Source: Rhipicephalus microplus (taxonomy: Eukaryota; Arthropoda; Arachnida; Ixodida; Ixodidae). Taken from it: DNA of 64,000 nt. The stretch is taken from assembly GCF_043290135.1 (NCBI RefSeq), contig NW_027464793.1, forward strand, positions 81,001 through 145,000, in the 5' to 3' direction. Positions 19,565 through 31,812 of the stretch are shown piece after piece; within the stretch, counting starts at the first letter, position 1, and each line of letters begins with the position of its first letter. A model generated the notes under the pieces. The model saw only the letters and a program-made list of their open reading frames with translations. It was not told the DNA's origin and made no database searches. The position numbers and the translations under genes are program-made.

Positions 19565-20974
19565 AGTCCTGCAAAGCAAAAAATGTCGCGTTCTGCCCCG
19601 TTTCTCATTTTACCCCACTCTACCCTACAACAGCAAAAGTCATCACGGAAACACAAAGCTAGCACGCCTTTTACTGAGAGATTATAGGTTTCAGAGTTGA
19701 AAGCGTTTAACATGTCAACATGGGACGTATGTGCACTGATTATTTCGAGTGACGTCACTGTTATGTTCCTTGTTGACACTACTACAAATGTGGTTAACAA
19801 CTAGACAACACGCGCTTCATTTTTACGTAAGTTAAGAACAGATGGCTCATAACTAATGACCATTATGGTCTGTTCCAAGTTCATATGACTATGCGAGTAC
19901 ACGTGCTTCTAACTGTTTCAGGATCAAATTGTAATCAATATTTGTGTAACTATGTAAATGAAGAGTTGTACAGTCATCCAGACATACGGTAACTCCGTTT
20001 TCCTAGAATATACTTGGCAGAAACTTTCTGTTATAAGTACGCGCAAAATGATATATCATCCTAAAGCATCTGCGGGAATAATGTCAAAGCACATCTACCA
20101 GCCTGTGCGTACACTACTCATCGATTGAGACATAAAATTTTATCGCTAAATGAGGCATATACTTTCGCTTGGACTCCCTTCAGTCCGGATATTATTGGCC
20201 TAAATTCGACTCTAATGCGTACGTCATAGTTAACATTATATATAGATACCAAACTCGTCACGATATGACGTGGTAAGCGCGAGCAATCGCGCCTACAAGC
20301 CGTCACGCTAGAAAAAAACCTTGATGTCGCGTTTCAATCCGCGAACACGGTATACATGCAAGAAAAGCCACGTCTCCGATTACGCTGACCGCCTGAATAA
20401 AGCCACCCTCTTGGTGACCAATTTCTGCATGTGCAGACACCAGTTATTTGAAATTTAACATGAGCTAAGGACTTGGATGGGGTCCAGGTATTCAGGCTGC
20501 GTACGCCCGGCAGGTGAGCGCCGGGTATAAGATCAATGAACGCCACTTACGAGCCAAATCGATTACACCTGCCGGGAGAAACTCGTTGCGCATGCAAGGT
20601 CGCGTCGCATCGCACAGCAGTGCAATGCGTAGGTGCCGAAAAGCCGCGCTGCAGAGAGCCCCGTGGCAAATCAGCAACTGAGGGAAACAACTTTCTCGCC
20701 AAACGCGCGCCCGTTAACGCCCGCGATGTGTTTGACTGATCGCGTTCCGCGGGCCCATTTGTCAAAGCTCCGGAATATCTTCCGGGCCCGTGTATTCTAT
20801 GTGTGCATTGCTGCGGTGTCCTTTCTCGGAAACATACTTGGTTAATGGAATTATTTCCAGCGATATATCAATGGTATAACTCAGAAAGATGACGCGACCA
20901 CGCATGTCGATGATAATCGCTTGTTGTTGACACCCGAAGGTTGTCACACTGTTCACCAAGAAGCCGACAACATG
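19565..20974. other. Unassigned DNA
   Basis: No gene or repeat family recognised. It is AT-rich on the left and GC-richer near 20500-20760. Open frames are all below 85 codons and without domains. Confidence 0.4.
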
Positions 20975-21401
20975 GAGTTTCCTAAATATACACTATAGAG
21001 AGAACCTTGGCGCTGTCTATGGGAGCTGCAACGCTTGGCGCTAAAGCGAGCATGGGAATTGTGGGTAGCAGACGGATTTGCCTTGGCTTCGTACTTTACG
21101 TTCCTTTTGACTTCGCGTAGCTTGAAGCTGTTTTGTCACAAAACAACAATCGGCGAATCTTGAGCAGTTGCGCTTCACCACCTTGATCTTTTAGGCTTGC
21201 CATTGCTAATCGGGTAACGAAGTTGAAAAGGGTTCATTCTTTTCTTTGAAAGAAAACCGAAACACAGCAATAAATGAAGCCACAAGTGCACTTGAAGCCC
21301 GCAAGTACTAAGACTAAGCAAATCGGTGTATTACCCATAATTCCCCTGGTCACTGAACGATCGCGGCGGCAATGTCCCTTCAAGTCAATTTTAGGAAACT
21401 C
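20975..21401. mobile_element. MITE-like element, family A copy 2
   Basis: This 427-bp segment has inverted ends: GAGTTTCCTAAA on the left, and on the right a stretch ending TTTTAGGAAACTC, its reverse complement over at least 12 bp. It aligns along its length with 7241-7681. It has no coding capacity, so a short non-autonomous DNA transposon is the simplest reading. TATGG/CATGG lies near both ends, but no clean target duplication can be defined. Confidence 0.75.
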
Positions 21402-24400
21402 TATGGTTGACAATGCACGGCATGTTTCAAGCGTGGTGACACAACACCCATGCAAAAAAAAAAGAAAAGAAAAGAAACACATGGCAGCAAGATGACAGAT
21501 TGGACCAGCTGGCTAGGATTCATGTTTTAATTTGGTTACAGACATCACAGGCAAGGACCGAAGGAAGGGACGCGCACTACGGCACCACGATCCTCCGTAT
21601 TCCGAGCTATGTAGGCAAGGGAAGAAAAAAAGGAAGGAAGGGGAAAAGGATGGAAAGATCGGAAGGTCAACAAGACGAGCGTCCAATCGATAAAAAAAAA
21701 AGTACATTGTAATCTGTGGGTGTCACAGAGTTAGAATACGAAGTTTAAGAAAATTACATCGAGCTATGCCACAAAAATACTAAAGATACATTTTGAAATT
21801 TCTTACGTCACGCGTTGAAATTTCGGCACGATGAAACTTCAGCCTTGATTTTTGCCGGTAATAATGAACTTATGATAATGAAGCATGCAACTTCCGAGTT
21901 CTCCGAGTGTAGTTTGTCAATCTCAATTAAGTCAATTTTCCTCTTTAGTGTCCCTTTAAGTGTAGAAATGATAACGTCGCTCGATGTCATTTGCATCAGT
22001 CAAATTGACACGGGACGCTCACAGTTAATTTTCACGTTTTATGAGGCATTTTATACTTTAGCCTAGAAATTATAAACACAATGTAATCCACGATAACACA
22101 TTGCAGAACGCGCAAATACGGACGAAAAAGACGGGTGAGGATGCTGCTCTGAATGACGGGCTTATTTCGACGCTTGCAGTCTTTTACCTTTAAACCCTGC
22201 CTTATACGTCAACCTCATGCCTTCTAAACTGCAATATACTTGAAAAAAAAAGCGAAGGTGAGTGGTGAAGATAAGGAAGACTGTGACAATCTTCCTAGCA
22301 TCCGTGAGGATAAAAAAATTCTCAACATATATAAGCGTAACCAGTCGCTTTCGTGAACGTACATGAAGATATATCCAAGAACACGAAGTTATCCCACGCA
22401 GCCATTTGATTTCATATTTCATTCCTTTCACGCGAAAAGCTGCGCCCTCTTCATGACGATTTCACCCATCTTCCCTTCCTCTTTAGCAGACGAGTGACAG
22501 ACCCTCCAAAGAGGCGACCGACAGTAATTGCGTCCTCATGTGAAGCGTTTAGGAAAGAGAAAAGCGCGGGCCGAAGAAAATCGCCGCACTCAGAACGGTG
22601 CCAAACACGACCCCTCCCCTCTTTCCCTTCTCTCTCTTCCTTCCTTTTTCTCGCGCCTTCTAAAGGAATCTGCGAGTTCCCGTAATACATGACTTTAAAG
22701 AATTGGAGCAACTGTCCGACGCTTCCGGCCTCTTTGCCCAGGCAGAGTAAATATGTGTCAAGTTCTCTCTAAACGGCTGCTCGCTGCTTTCTTTCTCAAA
22801 AGTGGTGCACGCTAAAAACGAGGTGTGAGAATGAAAGCTGGCATAGAGACACATGCGACTCTGTGTTTAGAGACGCGTATTGCTCGACTGTAGCGCTTAT
22901 TCGGAACGCGGATAAAGAGGGAGAGAAGGAGAGAACTTAAACTGGTGGCAGCGGGCGTTTTAGCGGGCTTCACTCAGTCGATTAGGACTGATTTATGGTA
23001 GAAACAGGGCCGTTCTTAGCGACGCCTCGGCATCTCGGCCCCTTCTGAGAAGAGAGAAGCCAGAAAAAAAAACGTATGGACAACTGCCTTTTCTACGTCA
23101 GGATGCCGGATTAGTCGTCAGGGTCCCGTAATTAATGATTCCCAATGTCTTCCTGATCTCTCACCAGATCCGGGGCTTCATGGTTGGCGCATCTTGACTC
23201 ATTTTGCGCTTCCGCTGCCCGTTCGTGGAAAATGCGTTTTCGCGGTGTCTCCAGCCGTGCTCTTTTATTTTTGAACTGCCTCTCATCTAGCAAACGACAA
23301 ATACAGTTACACGAAATTCTGAGAGAAACCTGCTACTATATTCGGGTCTTTGCTTGCAGGCATGCGTAAAAGAGGAATAAGTAGGCGAAAGCTTTGAAGA
23401 GCGACACGGCTGCGGTGTGTTTGAGCGTCTCATGATCTGGTCGGCGAGCGCGCAAGGCCAAAGATGGCTAACCATGGTGTTTCCCTGTTTAACAGTTACA
23501 CAACCGCAAGCTCCAGGTATGAAAAGGCAGCGAAGATTACAAGACGTTCTAAACTGAAGTCACATTGTACCTGTTCATTGCTGTTTTTAAAGTTCTACCA
23601 TACACCAAATTTACCTCTATCTTTCTGATACGGTAGCGCTGGAGCAATCATTCCTGTCTTCTCAACTGAAATAATTCAAAGATGCTTATAATTTTTAAAA
23701 ATACAGGTACACAAACTGGAAGCAAGTCTATAAAATGTTTCCCTGGTGCAGCATTGGTCATAATAAGACCACCCCTCTTGACCTTTGAACAACATGGTGC
23801 ATCTTTCATTTTTTTAGCTTAGAGAACAGGAGAAACATTCCAAATAGTACCAGTTATGAGTCCTTTTTTGAAGGGTCCCTAACCAATTCAAGTTTGAAGA
23901 CGAGAGGGTGGTTCCTTTTCCGCCTTCACTACACCCTTCCTGAAGGTGACACCACCTATTGGACAAATGTTTTTTTTTTAATATAAAGTACGGGTACAAT
24001 GTCAGCAAAAGGCGTGGAGCTTATTACAATTTCGTGCTCATCGGATAGGCACTGTTATCTCCGTATGCACAGGCGAAAACGAGACGAAGTGGTACGAGTT
24101 GGTAACGCAAGATAATCATGCGCGACAAAAAAAAAAAAAAAGAACGAATGAGCGACTGCACGGAAAAGCATAGTAGGAGACAATTCACCGCTGATATTCC
24201 TAGTATATCGAAAAATAAACCGTTTTTATCTTAATTGCGTCACGTAAGAAACCCTTCCGGCGTCACGAAGAGTGCCGTGTAGACGCGAACCGCCATGACA
24301 AGAAAAAAAAAAACGCGCTTGTTTTGAGAACGCTTTGAACCCTTTAAGCAGTTGCCGCCCAGAATATTTTTTTCAGGGAGGGCAAGTATCTGGTAAAAGT

Positions 24401-25561
24401 ACTATAGTACGAATTAATGCGTCCAAATGAAAGGGACAGCAAAAGTGCCAGAATTCGAGGATTGGTGATGTGAATTGGAGCGTGAAGCTGCTTACACCGG
24501 TCACCGTTGTACGTTCAAAAGCGGTCCCATAAACATTGATACAGCGAGTTTGCCTCTAGAGGCACGATGAATGCTTTGGAACTACAGGTTCTTAATTTCT
24601 ACGGAACACTTTATCTGTGTTCTCTATTAAGGCACTGCGTTGACGCCCGCAATGGAGTCTGGTGCGAAGAATTCCTTGAATTTTGTTCCCTCTCCTCAAA
24701 TTTGTGATGACAGCGACGGCGACGAAAAAGAAAAAAAAATATTGCCCTGTGTATTCATTTAAACGTACGGTAGCAAAAGGTTGCTCCGGTGCACCAAAAT
24801 TTGTTTGTATATTAGCAGAATATCACAGTTCAACGGCTTATGACAGTTGTTGAGGTAGTGGTAAGTCATTTGCTAGCACACACAATCGCTGACGCTCTTC
24901 TTCAAATTAAAACCAATTTCAGATGCATCAGTGCCGGTACATTTCAGAAAAGTGGCCACTTTGACCGTCGTTGTGAGAGTTTCGTGAAAGGACTTGACAG
25001 CTTGGAGCAGAAATGTTTCTCATTGAGATGTCAATTGTAAGGAAACGAAATTGCCTTTTGCTCACCTTGGGCATAAGTTGAGTAGTCTTTGCTATGGCCA
25101 CAGTGCGGTATCCCTTCTTGCACACGCACCGATGAGCCTGTATCGTAACAGAAAGAAAAAAGTCACATATAAATTCTTTATATTAAGCTTAAGAGAAACG
25201 ATATAAAAGACCAAACCTTCTCAGAGGAACAATAAAAAGCAACACAAAAAAGCCATCATGCCAAGGTGCTTTTTAAAAACCAAATTTTCATTAAATTGGT
25301 GCAGGTTATTGCTGCTTACGCGCATTCATTTACAGAGCATGTCTTTTTTCTAATACCTAATAATGTGTTTGGACTAATTAACACGATACTAAATTAATTA
25401 GCTCAATGCTTTCACCATCGCAAAGCAAGATCAAGGCTGTAAAAGAGGAGGCCAATGAATAACACTACGTAACTTTCTGTCTCAATGCGAATCTAACTTA
25501 ACTAAAGTAAATGGCTGGTCCTGCATTTCATCGACAGAAATTCACCTACCACTGCTGGTAA
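21402..25561. other. Unassigned DNA with repeat fragments
   Basis: No gene recognised. About 21750-21960 ends in TTTAGTGTCCCTTTAAG and resembles the right half of another MITE related to those at 26791 and 41825. About 24150-24197 (AACGAATGAGCGACTGCACG and onward) closely matches 27030-27085, so it is a decayed relative of that MITE's interior. Homopolymer A runs occur at 24127-24141 and 24303-24313. The (TTCC/CTTC)n-rich stretch at 22610-22650 is low complexity. Confidence 0.4.
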
Positions 25562-26300
25562 GTGAAACCGCGACAATGCGTTGAACATCAGATCATAGCC
25601 ACCACAGCTGATCATGAACTGGATCCTTCGCTCAAGCTAAAGCTACCATCACAACTTTCCCGCTCCGATGCGACACTGTTATGCCACCTTTTGTTGGGTG
25701 TTGCATTCACAAAGGCGTACTCCTTTCGCATTGGTATGGCAGACACTCCTACGTGTGACTACTGCGGAGATGAAGAGACCATCGAACACGTCCTGTGCAG
25801 CTGCGCTTGCTACGACACACAGCGATGCCAGCTACGGATGGTTTTGAATCGACTTGACCCCGGACCATTTTGTGTGCAGAAGATACTAGGACCTTGGGCA
25901 TCTGCCTGAGTTTCGCGGAAAGCAACTAAAGCACTGCTACTTTACCTTAAGTCAACAAACCTGAGCGACCGCCTGTAAACTGTGTGTGCTCCCCGAGTGT
26001 GCTCGTGATTGTGTGTACCTTCTCATCTTTCTGCAACCTCTTTTCTCCCCTTTATCCCCTCCCCAGTGCAGGGTAGCAAACCGGATGTGCGTCTGGTTAA
26101 CCTCCCTGCCTTTCCTTGCGTCTTTATCTCTCTCTCTCTCTCTAATGCCCCTCTTCGCTCCTCCTACTTGACGCGCGAAATCAGTCGTGACAACGCTGGC
26201 GGAAATCTAAGCGTGTCTGCACGTGTCCAGCGATTGCCTTGCAAGATGGTTTTTCCTTAGTAAGGCTACATATGGGGAGAAGTCTCCTTCTAGCCTTTCA
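25562..26300 (+). mobile_element. LINE 3' end: RNase H tail and 3' UTR
   Basis: The plus-strand frame ends with TGA at 25907-25909. It reads L-L-L-G-V-A-F-T-K-A-Y, then T-C-D-Y-C-G-D-E-E-T-I-E-H-V-L-C-S-C, then V-L-N-R-L-D-P-G-P-F and K-I-L-G-P-W. This is the Cys/His tail of I-superfamily LINE polyproteins that follows RNase H. A pyrimidine-rich 3' UTR follows, containing GTGCAGGGTAGCAAACCGGA, AACCTCCCTGCCTTTCC and a (CT)n run. The RT and endonuclease are absent, so the copy is 5'-truncated. The coding tail has no internal stop, so it is fairly young. Confidence 0.8.
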
Positions 26301-26790
26301 TTCGACATAAAATTCTTAACCTAAACTCAGCATGCGTCCCTCAATCCCTTTTCCCCTCCTCCAATCCTCACTCACTCACTCACTCTCTCATTCACCCACG
26401 AAAATAAACATGCGCTAGCACAAACACACACATGAATCTCAAAGGAAATGCCCCCGTTTGCGTGACATCTGTCAACGACGGTGACTTACTACCCAGTGTT
26501 ATAATAATCATAGCGCGCAGCTCTGTGACTGCTGTAAATCCGTATGCCTAGAAGTACCTAAACAGGCAAGCAGCTGCGACGTTGCGCAGCAATGCTTGAA
26601 GTGGCCAATTGCTTTTGGTACGGTGGCGAAATTAGAAGGGCCAATTGCAGTAGTGCTCGTGGAACTAAACTGACGCCACGCCAGAGCCACTAATGGTTAA
26701 AATTAGTCCGCATTACCATGCGACAGCGCACTCAATAATTTGATCGTAATGACAGGAAACAAACATTTAGAACTTTGTTATATTTGTCTC
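26301..26790. other. Unassigned DNA
   Basis: Contains a short (CTCA)n run near 26367-26386. No gene seen. Confidence 0.4.
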
Positions 26791-27242
26791 AAAGGGCCAC
26801 TCACCACCCTGCGTTCGAAAACGAGAGGTTAGTTTTCTCCTCTCCTTTGCACACGCGATGCATCCTCCTCATTCATTAGTTCCCTAAAAGCACGCGAACA
26901 ATGTCAACACTAAGCGCTAGAACCCATTAGGACTTCACGCTTCTCGGCTACGCGTTACTATCGCCGCTTGCGCAGTTGTAAACACGCAAAATGAAAAGTG
27001 ACGGGTTGATCGTGCACGCTATCCATCCGAGACAACGAAGAACGCATGGGCGGCTGCATGGAAAAGCAGCGCAGGAGACAAATCACATTTCGCGTATAAG
27101 GCCCAATCGAGAACGTGTACACTATAGACGTCACGGCAGCTACTGTCTGCGTCACAGAAACGCGCAAGAAGGCCAAGAAATATAACGAGAGAATATTTAG
27201 CTAATTTGTTTCGTATTTTAAGAGTCAAGTGAGTGGCCCTTT
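26791..27242. mobile_element. MITE-like element, AAAGGGCCACT family
   Basis: This 452-bp segment starts AAAGGGCCACTCAC and ends with the exact reverse complement, GTGAGTGGCCCTTT. It has no coding capacity. The interior shares a block of about 45 bp with 24150-24197. Target duplication not identified. Confidence 0.7.
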
Positions 27243-27609
27243 AGGTTTACTGTTAAGTTGGTACGCAATCCGACAAAATGGAGTCACACACGTGGCAATT
27301 TGTCGTTTATCTTTAGGCTGAACGCTCAAGAAAATACACATGCGGAACATTAAATACTTTGAATGGCTCAAATGTTTTATTGCGTCGAAACGAAGAGGGA
27401 TGGAAGATATCGCCTGCTGAGACTAGATGGTGGTGACGCGATTTGGTGGTGGCCCAAAAAGGGCTCACCCACAGGCCATCAACAATTAAGATATTACGCA
27501 TAAAACAGTACAAAATCGACCGTAATGTGTCGTGTAAAAGCCCACCCGAAGTTTAGAAAGAATAAACCAAATGTAAGGGAATCCACGTAGAAAGTTATCG
27601 ATAGACACA
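27243..27609. other. Unassigned DNA
   Basis: No feature supported. Confidence 0.4.
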
Positions 27610-27745
27610 AATCATCATCATGATCAGCCTAAGTACGCTCACTGCGGGGCACAAAGGCCTCTCCCGTGTTCCGCCAATCAACACGGTCCTGTGCTCTCTT
27701 CTGGCACATCATACCTGAACACTTCTCAATTTGATCAGCCCATAT
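27610..27745 (-). mobile_element. RTE-type LINE 3' end, fragment
   Basis: Read on the minus strand, the segment gives GGCGGAACACGGGAGAGGCC, then TTTGTGCCCCGCAGTGAGCG, then a GATCATGATGATG-type tail. It aligns with the end of the LINE at 31813-32990, which reads GGCGAAACATGGGAGAGGCC and ends in (GAT)n. A 5'-truncated, diverged copy on the opposite strand. Confidence 0.7.
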
Positions 27746-30700
27746 AATGTTCTGTCTTTCTCTCGCACGTTGCATCCTTTTGGAATCTGGTCAGAAAGCA
27801 AACGAGCGACAAGGAAGATGTATAAAACAGTTAAAAAAACAACTCTGCTGGAGAGTTATAGCATATAAAAGTCAATCCGACAGAAATCCGTACACAATGA
27901 CACAAGTCTGGGGACAAGTTTCATAACGTGAAGTTATTTTGACCCATCAAATACGCCAGGTACCTGCAGTTTATTTTCCATTCGGGTGTAATCAAGTCGG
28001 CCTTCGGTGAAGTTCTTCCACGCGGTTTCCACCGCACAGGTCTCATAAATAAAGTTGATGGTTGCGCACGTTCGCGCGACACTAACGTGACGTTAGCGGT
28101 TATTGTCATGGAGAGACACGCGTTGGACCTGCTTGGTGGCTTCCGCGCTTAACGGTTGTGTCATCCGTGATCTTTGACGCCGGCGTAGCTCTCGCCGAGT
28201 GGTGCCCCGCCCTCGTGCTCCTTCGACCGCGTCCCCCTTATCTTACCCATCATTTTTGTCGCTGCATATCGGCGAGTGCTCTCTCTTTTTTATTTTTCTA
28301 CCATTCTATTTATCCCCATTCTCCCATCTCCTATAAGGCACTGCGCCGTGTGGCCTTCAAGGCACACAGAAATTAGGTGCTTTTTTTTTAGTTTCTCCAA
28401 GAAACACCTACTCACTCACATGAAATAAACTCGAAATATCCTCACCCTTAGCACACAACTATAACATTTAAAAATGTTAGCGTGGTGGTATCGTCGCTTT
28501 TCCCTCAACGATTAAAAAATACGGAAAGCTCTGTTTTTCTCATGAAAGTACACGGTATATAAAGAACCAACTAATACTGAGCCTGATCCGTACAAAAAAG
28601 GCTGGATGGAGACTACGCTGGGGGGAGCACAGAGACGAAAAAAAGAAAACAATTTAATCCCGCTAAAGGGTAGCGCACGCCACGAGTTCTATCAATCATT
28701 CGGAAGGGGACCTTCGGAAGACGATTTTAGTTCACGTTTATACGCCGCCAAAATAAAGAGGCACCCCTACGACCACCGCTGTGCGAACCCATTAAAAAAT
28801 CACGACGAAAAACAAAACGCAACCTTTCTTTCCGAGCTGAATTCTGCACGCCTCGCGGAACAGCGAGGTCAGCGATTCACTAAAAGAAGAAAAACAAACA
28901 AAAGGCTCCACTTTCACGTGTCAGGGAACAACAACGCAACGAGACCCACCGCGGGTCGCCACGAATAATGCATGACGGATTCGTCCCCGAACGCTTCCTT
29001 TACGGCGTCAACGTGTGTGTCTATGCAATCGCGATAAGATAATCCTCCGCACCGTCAAGGGCATCGGCGTTCGGCCCCGCGTCTTACGCAAGAGTCCCCC
29101 GTCCCACAGCGACGGGCCACCGGATTGTGTACAAGACAAGCCACGGGAGACCCCGAGTTCACTCTTTGCCACCGATGCGACGCGCGATCGAGTCCGCCGT
29201 ATTAGAAGACTACGGTGGAAAGGGAATGGGAAGGAGTTGCGAAGGTGCACGGCGCAGTATTGTACAGTGCGGCCTGATACGGAGCGCATCCCGGATGACC
29301 CCGAACGGCCAGTATAGATATAGACGCTACCACGCACACACAAGCGTACAGACACGCATGCATACGCATCGAGGCTGATCCGTCCTTCTTAATTTACTGC
29401 TACGACGACTCGGAGGCTGTACACACACGCACGAAGCTCTGAATACAAAACAAAACAAAAAATCGAAACAAGACAAGCCGCGAATGAGAAAGGAGATCGG
29501 AACGAGCCGGCTGTTTCTTTTTTAGAGGACGCGGTTTATTGTCGTCCTTGTCCCCGCATGCGATACGGCGGCGATTCGTTCGCGCGGAAGCGGTCTTTTG
29601 ACACAGCGGGGCGTATAAATATATATACTAAAAAAGGCGACGCATATTCCACAGTATATGCATTTACACCCGGATTGGTCTACGAACGGTCGCGATGTTC
29701 GCGGGCTAATGACGACGCTGGAGGAGTCGCTTAATCCCCCTGGTGTTATTCTTGTTTGTTGGTTGTCTTTCACCTTCGCCGTCGCCGGCCGGTTGGACTC
29801 TATTAGGATGCGGCTCACACGACGTCGAATTCTCTTGGCGCGTGCATTTTAGCAAACTGCGAGCGCCAAGCGAGCGCTTCCACATCCGACCTCCATCCGC
29901 GCAAGGCGTAGCGCAAAGACAACGCCATGGCGAGTGGCCCTGTACAGCGAAGTGCAATGAAAAAAAAAAAAAGAACGTACTACGTGCGCGTGCTTCTTCG
30001 TTTGGCCTCTCACACTCGGATCAGTCGTCAGTGCTCAACTATTAAGTCGTGAGACGTTGCAGCATCGAAAATGAGTCGCCGCATATTCAGCAGCCCTGCG
30101 CGCCCACTTGGTTGGTGTCCCTTTTTTTGCGTACAACACCGCAGGTTACTCCAGTATGCGCACAGCCGAGGTATGTACATCTGGAGGAGGGCAAAACGTA
30201 GCCACAGTCTGTGTTGTTGCATCCAGCTGGCAAACCCGCTACTTGCCAAGTTATGCTCTTTCGCTTCAAGCCAGTTTTCTTTTCTCTTCGCCCCGTAAAA
30301 GCACCGAGAAGCGACACGCGCAGCAGCAACAGAAGCGACGACCTCAATTCGTGGGGGTTGCTGTTTATAGTGGAGCTTTTGTGCAGCTCCCCCGTGGAGA
30401 AAAAGAACCAGCGATCAAACACGCACCGATGGCCTAAGGAAGTAAAGTTTCCGCGGCTCATAAGCGAGAGAGGAGGACAGGAGGCCCCCAACGGGAAGTG
30501 ACTATCGGAGAAAACTATAGATTGACCCGATCTTGGCAAACGACAATCTAGGCTGACCCAACTACTGTTATGTTTCGTCGAGACGAAACGTGAAGCTATT
30601 GTCGACCGACGCGTCGAAGTGAAAGTAAGCTTCGTTAAAACGCGATAAGTGAAATCTAACTTTTGGTGCTGTCTTTTCATAATCTTTCCAGCGGAAATGT

Positions 30701-31376
30701 TGAAATTGTAACAACGATTCCTCTCGAAACTGGTCACCATTGCAGAACTAACGGTAACTTGAAAAGAAGTTGCTGATATCAAACGACCAAACAGGGTGCT
30801 AAATGCGCTCACGGAGGTGACCTTGCTCAGATAACGTGAGCTAGTCCAGATTTAATCACGCATAAACCTGGATTCATCAGACATAAACGCGAAAGCCCCA
30901 ACGAAATAGTGTACTAAATATGCTTGCGTAAACTATATAGTTACGTCCACCAATATCGGTTAGTTAATAAGCGCGGTTTCCAATGACTGCTCGCCTTCAC
31001 AATTGTTACTAGCGCAGCGCCAATATTGACGGCAGTTTCCTCTTATGGATAATATCATATATAAGATGAGTACCATCATAGCTCGGGGCGCTGATTTAAA
31101 GTCTTCTCTGAAGAAATTGAAACTATCCTTCTGCGCCTACGAGTCAACTTCTCCGCAACAACACTGCTTTCGTCGCTGTTGTAGCTCACATTGTCAGCTT
31201 CTCGTTCCATAAATACGGAAGAAAAGCGAATGCTTATTGCACAAATGATTCGGAATTTATATAGCCAATTATGACGCTTGAAAAATCGTTAGGTAAGGGG
31301 GACGACCAATATAACGAAAAATGCTAACTCAGTGGTGCAGTTCTGAGTTACAACTTGTCGTCTTTCCACCCTTGTG
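27746..31376. other. Unassigned DNA
   Basis: No gene recognised. About 28200-28380 is a pyrimidine-rich stretch followed by GGCACTGCGCCGTGTGG and may be a LINE 3' UTR. About 29000-30060 is GC-rich. The 241-codon minus frame at 30087-30812 is low-information and shows no domain. Confidence 0.35.
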
Positions 31377-31416
31377 CTTCCCATACGGCTATACCGATGT
31401 ACAACCGTATGGGAAG
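31377..31416. repeat. Perfect 12-bp inverted repeat
   Basis: CTTCCCATACGG (31377-31388) and its exact reverse complement CCGTATGGGAAG (31405-31416) are separated by 16 bp. It can form a stem-loop, but its function is unknown. Confidence 0.8.
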
Positions 31417-31662
31417 AATAGTGACTTCAATGCCGCATGAAGAAGACAGACAGAGCATTGAATAAGGGGGCGAAGGATAATGACCGAGTTTAACCGAAGC
31501 AGGGTATCGGTAAGTGCACTCAAAATGTGGTTTCGCCTAGAGTGATAGATGTAGCCATGAGTTCAGGCATTTTTTGTCTGGTTTCCCGGATATAGCCAGC
31601 ATTTAACCGGGACCTGATGAAGACTGTATGTATTACGTTTCACGATTTCTTGTTGCGTCTCC

Positions 31663-31724
31663 GATTACGAGACGAGGACGAGACAGAGAGCATGTAGTCT
31701 CTGTCTCGTTCTCGTCTCGTAATC
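31663..31724. repeat. 27-bp inverted repeat (hairpin)
   Basis: Arms 31663-31689 and 31698-31724 are reverse complements except at one position, with an 8-bp loop. The arms are built of GAGAC/GACGAG-type motifs. It lies about 90 bp before the first recognisable sequence of the RTE LINE. Confidence 0.9.
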
Positions 31725-31812
31725 TGAAGCGAAGCAGGAAATGATAAACCATCACCAACTAACTTAATTCCTCCCTCTCATAAACGTCACCCTACAAAGG
31801 CGACCCTACAAA

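Noticed and set aside
26360..26390. CRISPR-like or spaced repeat
   Set aside because: It is only a short (CTCA)n microsatellite. No spaced direct repeats typical of CRISPR occur, and the genome is eukaryotic.
30087..30812. 241-codon minus-strand frame
   Set aside because: No recognisable domain or signal, biased low-information composition, and overlapping frames on the plus strand.
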